Shown here one piece after another: positions 41,914-49,254 of a stretch of DNA of 64,000 nt (its first letter is position 1; every line of letters starts with the position of its first letter). Origin of the DNA: an uncultured Candidatus Melainabacteria bacterium. Its GTDB lineage: Bacteria > Cyanobacteriota > Vampirovibrionia > Gastranaerophilales > Gastranaerophilaceae. A program made the position numbers and the translations under genes. Where the stretch lies: the NCBI GenBank assembly GCA_932182025.1, contig CAKNXK010000010.1, forward strand, positions 195,177 through 259,176. The letters run 5' to 3'. The notes below the pieces were generated by a model, which made no database searches, was not told where the DNA came from, and saw nothing but the letters and a program-made list of their open reading frames with translations.

Positions 41914-42070
41914 AGTTCATGGCTGGGCGGTTGGGTAGATAATAACGAACGCAATTGCTGCGGGGCTGGGTGTGCGGACCTGGTCCCGCATTCTCGTTGT
42001 TACGTTCGGGCAGGGCATAAGCTCAAAGGGCTGTCTTTTGGCAGCTCTTTTTGCGTGCAAAGGAGAAAAA
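41914..42070 (+). other. GC-rich non-coding interval with hairpins
   Basis: 157 bp clearly richer in G and C than the flanks. It contains arms TGCGGG (41959) and CCCGCA (41984) around a G-rich loop, with AACGAACG and CGTTCG-like outer parts. A second stem, GGGCTG...CAGCTCTTTTT near 42028, resembles a terminator. No convincing gene on either strand. It could be a structured RNA or the relic of a fibre gene. Confidence 0.5.
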
Positions 42071-42406
42071 ATGAAAAAACTTTTCAAAAAAACAAAAGAT
42101 ATAATTATCAAAATTGACGATTTCCGGGAAGAAAAACTTGAAAATTTTATTGCAGACGAAATTTTGTCAAAACTGGACGAAAACGACAGCATTGACAAAC
42201 TGGAAAAGAAAGCAATTCTTGCAGGAATAACCGCCGCAAATGCTTATTTGACGACATACGGTGTCCCCGTCCTTCCTGAAGATATAAAAGAACAAATTGC
42301 AACCGCAGCTGTCAAATCGCTCGGAAAAGCAAACAAATTTCTTCAGAAGCAGCTGAAGAAAACCTCAAAATCATATAAAAAAAGACACAAAGGGGAAGAA
42401 GAATGA
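42071..42406 (+). CDS. Small helical phage protein near lysis genes
   Basis: A 111-residue protein. The N-terminal helix is basic then acidic (IIIKIDDFREEKLENFIADE), the middle has AILAGITAANAYLTTYGVPV, and the C-terminus is lysine-rich. The ATG at 42071 follows AAAGGAGAAAAA. It overlaps the next gene by four bases. It may be a virion or lysis-associated protein; not recognised. Confidence 0.68.
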   Translation: MKKLFKKTKDIIIKIDDFREEKLENFIADEILSKLDENDSIDKLEKKAILAGITAANAYLTTYGVPVLPEDIKEQIATAAVKSLGKANKFLQKQLKKTSKSYKKRHKGEEE

Positions 42407-42963
42407 CAAATTTTGAGAAATTAAACAAAAGAAAAACTTATATCGGTTTACAATATGGAACAAGCCTGATTGCAAAGAAAATTCGCAAATATTCAAAAAG
42501 CTATGCTCCAAACTCAAAAGAAATTCCGACACACGTTTTCGCGTTAGTCTTCAGGCTGGGTGAATGGTGGGTTTATGAATCGCACGCAAAAGGTTTCAAA
42601 AAGCTCGGAATTCCTGAAGGGGTTCGACGTTATACAATTGACAAATGGCTTGAAATTGAAAAGAAAACTCAAGAAGAATTCAAACTTTATCCGCTCAAAC
42701 TTAATTTCAAAACACTTGAGAAAAACATCGGTTTTCCTTATGGAACAGGTGACATTGAAAGTCTGCTGCGTGCTGCAATTTTTCACAGGAACGGGAAACA
42801 AAAAGACCGTCCCGGCTTGATTTGTTCAGAATATATTGCGTTGTGTTCTGAAGACATTCAGAAGTTCTGCAACCTTCCCGCGTGGTGTATAACTCCAGCA
42901 CATTTTCAGCATTATATTGATACAAAAGGAATAAAAGCGGAAGGGAGAGAAAATGAAAATTGA
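42403..42963 (+). CDS. YiiX-like permuted NlpC/P60 hydrolase
   Basis: A 186-residue protein. PTHVFALVFRLGEWWVYESH supplies the histidine and RPGLICSEYIALCS the cysteine in the permuted order of YiiX/YebB-like papain-fold hydrolases. In a lysis-region position it may cut peptide or lipid amide bonds of the envelope. It overlaps the neighbouring genes at both ends. Confidence 0.78.
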   Translation: MTNFEKLNKRKTYIGLQYGTSLIAKKIRKYSKSYAPNSKEIPTHVFALVFRLGEWWVYESHAKGFKKLGIPEGVRRYTIDKWLEIEKKTQEEFKLYPLKLNFKTLEKNIGFPYGTGDIESLLRAAIFHRNGKQKDRPGLICSEYIALCSEDIQKFCNLPAWCITPAHFQHYIDTKGIKAEGRENEN

Positions 42964-43381
42964 AATCTTGCTCACGATTGTGGGACTGTTTCTGTCGGTT
43001 TGCGTCAATCTTTGTGCAATTGCGTTTTTTGCAGGACAAATGAAAGCACAGCAGGAAGCACACAAAGAACAGTTGAAAGAAAACAAAACCAGTTTTCAAA
43101 ACACAATTAACGAAATAAAAAAGAGTTTCAAAGAAACGGTTGACGATATAAAACAGGACTTCAAAGACAAATTGCACGATATAAAAGAAAATATCACAGA
43201 AAAAATGACAGAGAACTCAAAGCGATTTGAAGAAAATCTTTCTCGCTTGGAAGGCAAACAGGACAAACACAATTCCGTTATTGAAAGACAATTTTTGCTT
43301 GAGAAAAAAGAAGAAGTCAACGAAGAACAAATCAAAGTTGTAAATCATAGAATTAAAGACCTTGAAGCTAAAGTCGGTTAA
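42953..43381 (+). CDS. Membrane-anchored coiled-coil protein (spanin/holin-region)
   Basis: A 142-residue protein with one N-terminal transmembrane helix (ILLTIVGLFLSVCVNLCAIA) and a long charged coiled coil to the end. This matches inner-membrane lysis helpers of the Rz or bdhA type. It lies between the YiiX-like gene and the lysozyme. Confidence 0.72.
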   Translation: MKIEILLTIVGLFLSVCVNLCAIAFFAGQMKAQQEAHKEQLKENKTSFQNTINEIKKSFKETVDDIKQDFKDKLHDIKENITEKMTENSKRFEENLSRLEGKQDKHNSVIERQFLLEKKEEVNEEQIKVVNHRIKDLEAKVG

Positions 43382-43400
43382 ATAAAAAGGAGTTTACACA

Positions 43401-43496
43401 ATGGAACAAGAAATCATTGAAATAAATCACAACGGACGAATTGTTCAGATGTGGTCGTTTGTATATTACGCAATGATAAATTGCAAAGGGGGTTAA
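43401..43496 (+). CDS. Very small protein in lysis module
   Basis: A 31-residue frame (EQEIIEINHNGRIVQMWSFV, then YYAMINCKGG) with RBS AAAAGGAGTTTACACA and a stop four bases before the lysozyme ATG. Good ribosome site and packing are the only evidence. Confidence 0.5.
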   Translation: MEQEIIEINHNGRIVQMWSFVYYAMINCKGG

Positions 43497-43499
43497 ATT

Positions 43500-43985
43500 A
43501 TGCAATACAACGAACTTTTCAAAAAAGCTCTTGCGTTTGTTTTGAAATGGGAAGGCGGTTTTGTCAATGACCCCGACGACAAAGGCGGAGCAACAAACAA
43601 AGGAATTACTCAGAACACATACAATTCATATTTGAAATCAAAAGGAATGCAAGCAAAATCAGTCCGCTATATTACACAAGCAGAAGTTGAAGACATTTAT
43701 TATAAGCAATACTGGTTGAAATCAGGCTGCGAAAAGATGTCAAAGAAATTCGCTGTTCTTTGTTTCGACACTGCTGTCAATATGGGGACAGGTATTGTCA
43801 AAGCAACAGGAATGACACGCAACGAAGAATTTCTGAAAGCTGCTGAATATAAATTCCCCGAAAAGTATATTGAAGCAAAAAGGGCGAAATATTATGAGTT
43901 TGCAAAATACGGAAATCAAAAGAAGTTTCTGAACGGTTGGTTGAATAGATTGAACGCAGTTGCAAAGTTTATTCAAACATTATAA
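43500..43985 (+). CDS. GH108-type endolysin
   Basis: A 161-residue lysozyme. LKWEGGFVNDPDDKGGATNK carries the catalytic glutamate (E18) and the GGxT loop of GH108. EDIYYKQYWLKSGCEKM and CFDTAVNMGT are also typical, with a C-terminal GWLNRLN peptidoglycan-binding-like end. It degrades the wall at lysis. RBS AAAGGGGGTTAAATT. Confidence 0.92.
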   Translation: MQYNELFKKALAFVLKWEGGFVNDPDDKGGATNKGITQNTYNSYLKSKGMQAKSVRYITQAEVEDIYYKQYWLKSGCEKMSKKFAVLCFDTAVNMGTGIVKATGMTRNEEFLKAAEYKFPEKYIEAKRAKYYEFAKYGNQKKFLNGWLNRLNAVAKFIQTL

Positions 43986-44026
43986 AAACATTCTTCTTCA
44001 TTCTTTCTCCTGTTATATAGTGCAGC

Positions 44027-44054
44027 AGCCCGCTTGAATAATTGAGCGGGCTTT
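44027..44054 (+). terminator. Terminator after endolysin
   Basis: AGCCCGCTTGA-ATAAT-TGAGCGGGCTTT: an 11-base stem (one mismatch or wobble) with a short T-run. Confidence 0.82.
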
Positions 44055-44114
44055 GTATTATGAACACAAAACAGAATTCTTTTCTTCATTCTTATAGCTA
44101 ACAGCAACAATTGA

Positions 44115-44147
44115 AGCACTGAAAGCGTGTGCTGTCAGTGCTTTTTT
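44115..44147 (+). terminator. Second terminator of late operon
   Basis: AGCACTG (44115) and CAGTGCT (44136) with T6 following. With the previous hairpin it closes the late operon. Confidence 0.78.
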
Positions 44148-44513
44148 ATTGTTAAATGGCGAAAAGTGCCTATTTTAGCGGGTTTTAGCCCCTCAAGGTA
44201 CTTCCCCGCCCCACCGGGTCATGCGGGTAGAGAAACTCGCGTTCCTTCACTCATTTTATGAAGAAATTTTTGTGCATGTTTTGCAGGTTTTGCCCTCAAC
44301 CTCAAAAGGCACGCTATAAAAGCGAAATGCACATCAAAAATTTATGCAGGAAAATTTTTTCAACGTTTTCTTTTCTCAATCGGAATATTTTTGCGGAATA
44401 TTTTCTGCGAAAAAATAAAATCAAACTGGACAAATCGGGACAGAAGTCCCTCAAACCAAGAAGAAAAACAATAAGTTATAAATCAAAATGAAGCAATAAC
44501 AAGACATTCGATA
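44148..44513. other. Interval without a convincing gene
   Basis: 366 bases between the late terminators and the conversion gene. It begins with a GC-rich patch (CTTCCCCGCCCCACCGGG near 44200) that could be a packaging or protein-binding site. A 77-codon frame (44258-44491) has no ribosome site and an unlikely composition. I see no supported gene. Confidence 0.5.
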
Positions 44514-44533
44514 TTTTGTTGACGTCAACAAAA
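44514..44533. promoter_or_regulatory. Perfect 20-bp palindrome upstream of conversion gene
   Basis: TTTTGTTGACGTCAACAAAA is fully self-complementary, 58 bp before the ATG at 44591. Probably a dimeric regulator's operator. A TATAAT at 44578-44583 is only seven bases before that ATG, so the message may be nearly leaderless. Confidence 0.65.
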
Positions 44534-44590
44534 TGGTTCAATTTTTTAGATATTCCGGGACGCATGAATTTTTATGTTATAATTCCATTT

Positions 44591-44860
44591 ATGAAAAAAG
44601 ACAAAGACAAAGTTGTAAATATGAAAGAATTTACTTTCGGTAAAGAAATGGAAAACGATTTTGAAGAATTTCTTCCGATATGGAAAAACTTTTGGGAAAC
44701 AAAAAACATTGTCACATCGTTATTTAATCAAATTATGACAAGCACACAACTTTTGCTTGCAGCAATTATCACTGCAAAAAAGTTCAAAGCGTTAGACAAA
44801 AAATGTAAAATTATGATTAAAAAAGAACTTGAAGCAATTATCGCAATGCTTGAGCTTTAA
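44591..44860 (+). CDS. Probable lysogenic-conversion protein, unknown
   Basis: A 89-residue protein. The N-terminal part is acidic (KEFTFGKEMENDFEEFLPIW), and the C-terminal part is a predicted helix pair including the hydrophobic IMTSTQLLLAAIITAKKF. It is separated from the lysis genes by two terminators, has its own promoter-like and palindromic sequences, and sits beside the right attachment site, as conversion genes often do. The listed upstream start at 44516 would cover the palindrome, so I prefer 44591. Confidence 0.6.
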   Translation: MKKDKDKVVNMKEFTFGKEMENDFEEFLPIWKNFWETKNIVTSLFNQIMTSTQLLLAAIITAKKFKALDKKCKIMIKKELEAIIAMLEL

Positions 44861-44953
44861 GCAGCAACTTTTATTGTTAAGAAAAATAAGCGATTGCGAA
44901 TATCAACTCGCAAGCTCGGAAATTTCAAAAATGTTCGAGCGTTGCGTGAATAA

Positions 44954-44969
44954 CTCCACCATTTAAAAC
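44954..44969. other. Middle attachment junction (prophage A right end / element B left end)
   Basis: CTCCACCATTTAAAAC differs from the site at 56176 only by one T. It lies between the last prophage A gene and the first element B gene. It is the expected product if element A entered the left junction of an already present element B. Confidence 0.68.
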
Positions 44970-45020
44970 TAAAACGAACCCATACTGCTTTGCAGGCGGG
45001 TTCATTTTTTGTTATAAGTT

Positions 45021-45075
45021 AAAGTAAACCAGTATTATAATATTTATGCTATTATTGCATTAGGAGGTTTACTTT
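45021..45075 (+). promoter_or_regulatory. Promoter enclosed by an RBS-sequestering inverted repeat
   Basis: AAAGTAAACC (45021-45030) is perfectly complementary to GGTTTACTTT (45066-45075), which ends at the ATG and overlaps the AGGAGG ribosome site. A TATAAT at 45036-45041 lies between the arms. Transcripts starting inside lack the left arm, while read-through RNA would fold over the ribosome site. Confidence 0.6.
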
Positions 45076-46566
45076 ATGGCAAAGTGCTTTATTTGTGGTT
45101 GTGAATTAGATGAAAATACTAAACCAGAACATATTATTCCTAATGGTATAGGTGGAAAATTAAAATCAAAAGAAATTCTTTGTAATAAACACAATAACGA
45201 GTTATATGAATTAGACCAAATTATATGCAAAGATTTGGAAACTCATACCAATAGATTAAATCCAAGTAGAGATAATGGTAAAAATCCCTCTACAACATAC
45301 GAATTGCCTACTGGACAGAAAGTAATCATGCAGCCGAATGGTGAATATTACGCCGAGAAACCGACTGTACAAGTACATAAATTAGAAGATGGTAAAATTC
45401 AAATTCAATATTCAACTTATTATTCAAACGGTTCACAGCATAAAGAATTTGCATTAAATCAACTAAAATCTATAACAAAAGGGATTTGTCAGAAACAGGG
45501 TATTGCAGAAGATGTCATAGAAAAAGAATTAAGCAAAATTGAAAAAACATTTGAGAAAAATATAAAAACAGATTTTAATCCTATATTAATGGGACAAGTG
45601 CAATTTAACTCGTCTGGCAAATTGTTTCTAGGAATGTCCAAAATAGCTCTTGATTTTTATTTTTATAATAAATTACCTAAAAATCATGTTGAAAAATTTT
45701 TAAATAAATTTATAGAACAAGATATAACTTTTATAAATAACAACGCAAATTATTATTATGATGATATTTTGTTTTCAACAGATAGCATTTATCATACACT
45801 CATTTTAAAGGGTGATAAGGCAAACGAGTTACTGTATTGCATTGTATCACTTTATGGCGTGCTTAATTGTATAGTATTTTTAAATAGAAACTATATGGGT
45901 GAAAATTTTATAAAAACATATTCTTATGATTTGCGAAATAAAGAAGTTATTAATTTTGATAAAACTCCAGAAATAAATCAAGATATTGCAAAAGATTTAT
46001 TAAATCGCAGGGGAATGTTTGAGGAATTAAAAACAGCACAAGATATTTTTATGAGTTTCTTTAAATATGGTAATAATAAAGAATTACATGAGGATTTTGA
46101 GAATTTTGCTAATAAACTTCAAGACGAAATAAAAGTATTGCAATCGCAACCAATTATAAACAACTCTGATGAATTTCAAAAAGTTTTTGAAGAAATATTC
46201 AATAAGCATGCCAGAGAAAACAAAACTTTAAAGCAGTTTACAAAATATGAATTAGCCGGGTTATTTAAAACAATTCAACAATCAATAACTTATGATTTTT
46301 ACTTGCAACCTTATGTATTGCATATAACTAATAGAATTATTGTTGATGCTATAACAGACATTTTATTAAATAACTCAGAGTTACTAAATAATGATGAAAG
46401 CTTAATTAATAAAGTTTTTGAATTTTATGTTTCAGCAAAAACTAATAATGAAACAGTAAACAAATTATTACAAAACAATCAAGAGAAAGTAAAAGAATAT
46501 ATTAAAGACTTTATTCCAAAAATCAAAACTCAATTAATTCATTATCGCAGTTGTCTTAATAAATAA
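45076..46566 (+). CDS. HNH endonuclease-like protein (HNH_5 type)
   Basis: A 496-residue protein. The N-terminal zinc-HNH region reads CFICGCELDENTKPEHIIPN, then GIGGKLKSKEILCNKHNNEL, giving CxxC, the EHIIP core, GG and C..HNN as in HNH_5 proteins. The remaining 430 residues have no recognised domain and are mostly helical. It is the first gene of element B, under its own promoter. Stand-alone HNH proteins of this sort on islands are often defence genes, but nothing here proves that. Confidence 0.75.
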   Translation: MAKCFICGCELDENTKPEHIIPNGIGGKLKSKEILCNKHNNELYELDQIICKDLETHTNRLNPSRDNGKNPSTTYELPTGQKVIMQPNGEYYAEKPTVQVHKLEDGKIQIQYSTYYSNGSQHKEFALNQLKSITKGICQKQGIAEDVIEKELSKIEKTFEKNIKTDFNPILMGQVQFNSSGKLFLGMSKIALDFYFYNKLPKNHVEKFLNKFIEQDITFINNNANYYYDDILFSTDSIYHTLILKGDKANELLYCIVSLYGVLNCIVFLNRNYMGENFIKTYSYDLRNKEVINFDKTPEINQDIAKDLLNRRGMFEELKTAQDIFMSFFKYGNNKELHEDFENFANKLQDEIKVLQSQPIINNSDEFQKVFEEIFNKHARENKTLKQFTKYELAGLFKTIQQSITYDFYLQPYVLHITNRIIVDAITDILLNNSELLNNDESLINKVFEFYVSAKTNNETVNKLLQNNQEKVKEYIKDFIPKIKTQLIHYRSCLNK

Positions 46567-46606
46567 ATTTTATAAGAATTATGTTAAAATTTGTAATGTA
46601 TTAGAT

Positions 46607-47824
46607 TTATAAATTTAATATTTTATCCATTTCGTATTCACATTTTTCAAGATATTCCAAGTGTTTTTTCTCAAGTTCTAATAATTTATTAATCTCATTT
46701 TTATTAAATGGCATATTATGTTCAATAAATAAAAAGTCATCTTTGGACTGCTTTATAACTGAAATATAAACATTTTTTCTTTTTTGATTAAATGCCTCTC
46801 TTGATTTAGTATAATTTTGAAAATCTATTGTATTAACAGAAAATTCTTTTAAATTTGACATATTAGAAGTAGAATACCACCCTAAACCACCAGCATAATA
46901 AAATAAGCTTGCTTTAATACCACTTTTTAAAATGTTAAACATAAATTTTTCGTCAGTTGATAACATGTGAAATTGACTTTCTATTTCATTTAACTTCTCA
47001 ATATTCCAAAATTGTTCTCTAATTACAGAATATGTAACTGGTAACATTTCTTCTTTTTCTTCAAAGTAGGAAACAAAATCTTTGTAATAATTAGAACTTT
47101 TTATTTTACTTACGATATCACTCAATCCTAGAATATTTTCAAAAAATGTTGTATCAATAGGTTCTGTCATTAAATTCATATTAATTTTCCCATTTACATT
47201 TTCATCAGCTAATGCCAGACACATCGGGTCTAATATAACTATTAGTATAAGTAATTTACCGATTGTGTATTTTAAAGTTTCTAAAAATAATGATATTTCG
47301 TGTTCTTGAGAATAATTTATTATTTTGCGATTGATTGGAGTTCGTAATTGATAAAATGTATCAAATCCTTGTTTATGAATAATTTTATGTATTTTTATTA
47401 TTAATTCTTCGTGATGCCTAAAAAAATCTGGTAGCAATAATTTAATTTCTTTATAATCATTGGATATTTTTTCTAATTGTTGTCTAACTTTACTATCAAC
47501 AGGGAAATAACTTTTTGATTTCCAATCATTTACTTTTTCTGATGGGCTTTTTGCAAGATAAAGCATACTATCCATAACCTCACTTGATTGTCGAATAGAA
47601 TAAAAAGCACAATCAAAAAAGCCATTTTTATATAATATTAAAGAATTTTTTAATAATTGAATTGCCTCTTGAATAAATGAATTACAGAACATTATATTGC
47701 ATTGTCCTGTATATACAACAATATAATATAAATACAACATCAAACTTTCATAGTCAGGTAGTAAAATATTGTTTTCAAATTCATTTTCGATACTTTCAAT
47801 TATTTTCTTTTCGAAATTTGACAT
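46607..47824 (-). CDS. Unknown 405-residue helical protein
   Basis: The protein begins SNFEKKIIESIENEFENNIL and has a helical core with FYSIRQSSEVMDSMLYLAKS, which recalls HEPN-like or DUF5677-like helical proteins in which an arginine/serine pair lies on the active helix. The C-terminus is rich in glutamate and lysine. It is transcribed leftward, head-to-tail with the XRE gene (15 bp gap), and convergent with the HNH gene. It could be an abortive-infection type effector controlled by that regulator. This is speculative. Confidence 0.6.
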   Translation of the reverse strand: MSNFEKKIIESIENEFENNILLPDYESLMLYLYYIVVYTGQCNIMFCNSFIQEAIQLLKNSLILYKNGFFDCAFYSIRQSSEVMDSMLYLAKSPSEKVNDWKSKSYFPVDSKVRQQLEKISNDYKEIKLLLPDFFRHHEELIIKIHKIIHKQGFDTFYQLRTPINRKIINYSQEHEISLFLETLKYTIGKLLILIVILDPMCLALADENVNGKINMNLMTEPIDTTFFENILGLSDIVSKIKSSNYYKDFVSYFEEKEEMLPVTYSVIREQFWNIEKLNEIESQFHMLSTDEKFMFNILKSGIKASLFYYAGGLGWYSTSNMSNLKEFSVNTIDFQNYTKSREAFNQKRKNVYISVIKQSKDDFLFIEHNMPFNKNEINKLLELEKKHLEYLEKCEYEMDKILNL

Positions 47825-47839
47825 TTATACACACTTTAT

Positions 47840-48160
47840 TTAATGATTTACAATTCCGTTTAATACTCTGTATATTGTAATCATTTCATTATCATTAGCA
47901 TTTTTAATAAGTTTGTTTACTTCACATGCCAGTTCTTTAGGTGCTTTTATATGTTCTATTGCTAAAACTTCAGCTACATCAATATTAAACACTCTTGCAT
48001 AATTTTCAACTAATTCCGCAGAGGGATAATTTTTACCGGTTTCAATACAACTTTGATGTTTTGTTGCAATTCCAACTTTTTCCGCAAGTTCTGACTGCTT
48101 AAGATTATTTTTAAGTCGCAATTCCTGTATTCTTTTTCCTAATCGTTTTTTTAATTCCAT
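47840..48160 (-). CDS. XRE-family regulator
   Basis: A 106-residue protein with an N-terminal helix-turn-helix (RIQELRLKNNLKQSELAEKV, then GIATKHQSCIETGKNYPSAE) and a short helical tail. Divergent from the secreted TRL-like gene, it probably binds the direct repeats in 48202-48295 and controls both directions. Confidence 0.85.
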   Translation of the reverse strand: MELKKRLGKRIQELRLKNNLKQSELAEKVGIATKHQSCIETGKNYPSAELVENYARVFNIDVAEVLAIEHIKAPKELACEVNKLIKNANDNEMITIYRVLNGIVNH

Positions 48161-48201
48161 TTTTTAACCCTCTACTACATGTTATTTGCTACTGCTCGCT
48201 C

Positions 48202-48295
48202 ATAAACATTGCTAAAGGTTATATAATTTGCAAATAATCGTTTTTTGATGTAATTTGATAAATGATAAACATTGATTATTTAAAGAATAATCGTT
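48202..48295. promoter_or_regulatory. Divergent control region with paired direct repeats
   Basis: ATAAACATTG occurs at 48202 and 48265, and AATAATCGTT at 48233 and 48286. Each pair lies in the same orientation in the gap between the XRE gene and the secreted protein gene. They are likely operator copies. A TATAAT-like box lies near 48221. Confidence 0.6.
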
Positions 48296-48353
48296 GTATT
48301 AGGTAATAAATAATTAAAACCAAATAATATAAAGGTTTTAAGAAAGGTTAATT

Positions 48354-48659
48354 ATGAAAAAGATTTTTATTTTGTGTGTATTATGTTTAATTATCAATTC
48401 AAATCCTGCAAATGCAGGGATATTCTATCAAGATACCATTGCTCCTATGTTAGCAACTAATATGGAAGTAGATAATGTAAAAAATCTAAAATGTGGAAAA
48501 TGTCAAATATTTCATTGTTTTGGTTTAGTTGATACCGGACATGCTGGAATACAAAACGCTGCAATACGAGGCAAAATTACTAAAATACATCATGTTGATG
48601 TTCACACAAAAATGATTTTAGGTATTGGTAAAACTACTGTTGAAGTATATGGAGAATAA
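48354..48659 (+). CDS. TRL-like secreted protein
   Basis: A 101-residue protein with a signal peptide (KKIFILCVLCLIINSNPANA, cut near residue 22) followed by GIFYQDTIAPMLATN, KCGKCQ, GHAGIQNAAIRGKITKIHHV and ILGIGKTTVEVYG. This pattern matches the TRL-like family (named for a tRNA-associated locus). Envelope localisation is likely and the function is unknown. RBS AAGAAAGG precedes the ATG. Confidence 0.8.
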   Translation: MKKIFILCVLCLIINSNPANAGIFYQDTIAPMLATNMEVDNVKNLKCGKCQIFHCFGLVDTGHAGIQNAAIRGKITKIHHVDVHTKMILGIGKTTVEVYGE

Positions 48660-48663
48660 TTAA

Positions 48664-49242
48664 ATGAAAAGATACATAATAATAGCTATTTTAATATCTT
48701 GTATATCATCAGTAATTGCAATGGAAGCTAATAACTATAAACAAGAATTACATGAAAGAGGCTGGTTATATGGTTGTACACCTGTTAATTGGAGTTTAGT
48801 AGAACCTGAAAGAGGTGGTTTTAATTATGCCGTAATGAATGGGGAAGTTGAAATTATGGATTTAGAAGTAAAAGCAGGGCTTGATATAACATCTTGTGGT
48901 GATAACTTACCACTTATTGCGATATGGAAAAAGCAAGATGAAGCTTTAGATTTTTTATTTAAAAATGGCTTTAATCCTAATAAAGTAGTTATTGACCATT
49001 CCTATTTAACTTTTGCAATATACAGGAAAAACCCTAATGCAGTTCAAATATTAATAGACAATGGAGTTAATGTAAATCAAGTTGCAAAAGGGAAAAATCC
49101 GTTAAATTCAGCAATAAAAAAGAAACAACCTGAAATAGTTAAAATGCTATTAAATGCAGGAGCAATACCAAACGAAACGACAAAGAAATTAGTTACCAAA
49201 ACAAAGAATAAAGAAATAAAAGTATTATTTAACAATAACTAA
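48664..49242 (+). CDS. Secreted ankyrin-repeat protein
   Basis: A 192-residue protein with an N-terminal signal sequence (KRYIIIAILISCISSVIA). Three or four ankyrin-like repeats follow: VMNGEVEIMDLEVKAGLDI, IWKKQDEALDFLFKNGFNPN, IYRKNPNAVQILIDNGVNVN and IKKKQPEIVKMLLNAGAIPN. It probably binds another envelope protein, perhaps the TRL-like product five bases upstream. Confidence 0.85.
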   Translation: MKRYIIIAILISCISSVIAMEANNYKQELHERGWLYGCTPVNWSLVEPERGGFNYAVMNGEVEIMDLEVKAGLDITSCGDNLPLIAIWKKQDEALDFLFKNGFNPNKVVIDHSYLTFAIYRKNPNAVQILIDNGVNVNQVAKGKNPLNSAIKKKQPEIVKMLLNAGAIPNETTKKLVTKTKNKEIKVLFNNN

Positions 49243-49254
49243 TATGGAACAATT

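Larger units (their letters stand above)
1536..44958. mobile_element. Prophage A: lambda-type siphovirus with serine integrase and DGR
   Basis: One continuous phage-ordered block: leftward lysogeny genes, a divergent operator, rightward recombination/replication genes, terminase to tail genes, DGR, lysis genes and a conversion gene. Integrase lies at the left end against tRNA-Ala and an attachment core lies at the right end. All essential virion gene classes can be recognised, and only a few small early genes look broken, so it is probably inducible or recently was. Confidence 0.9.

Noticed and set aside
44258..44491. A 77-codon frame after the lysis genes
   Set aside because: No ribosome site, unusual basic and cysteine-rich composition, and it lies between terminators and the conversion gene.
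44893..44912. TTGCGA...TCGCAA hairpin as a terminator near the middle attachment site
   Set aside because: No T-run follows. It may be part of the integrase binding site, but I cannot show this.
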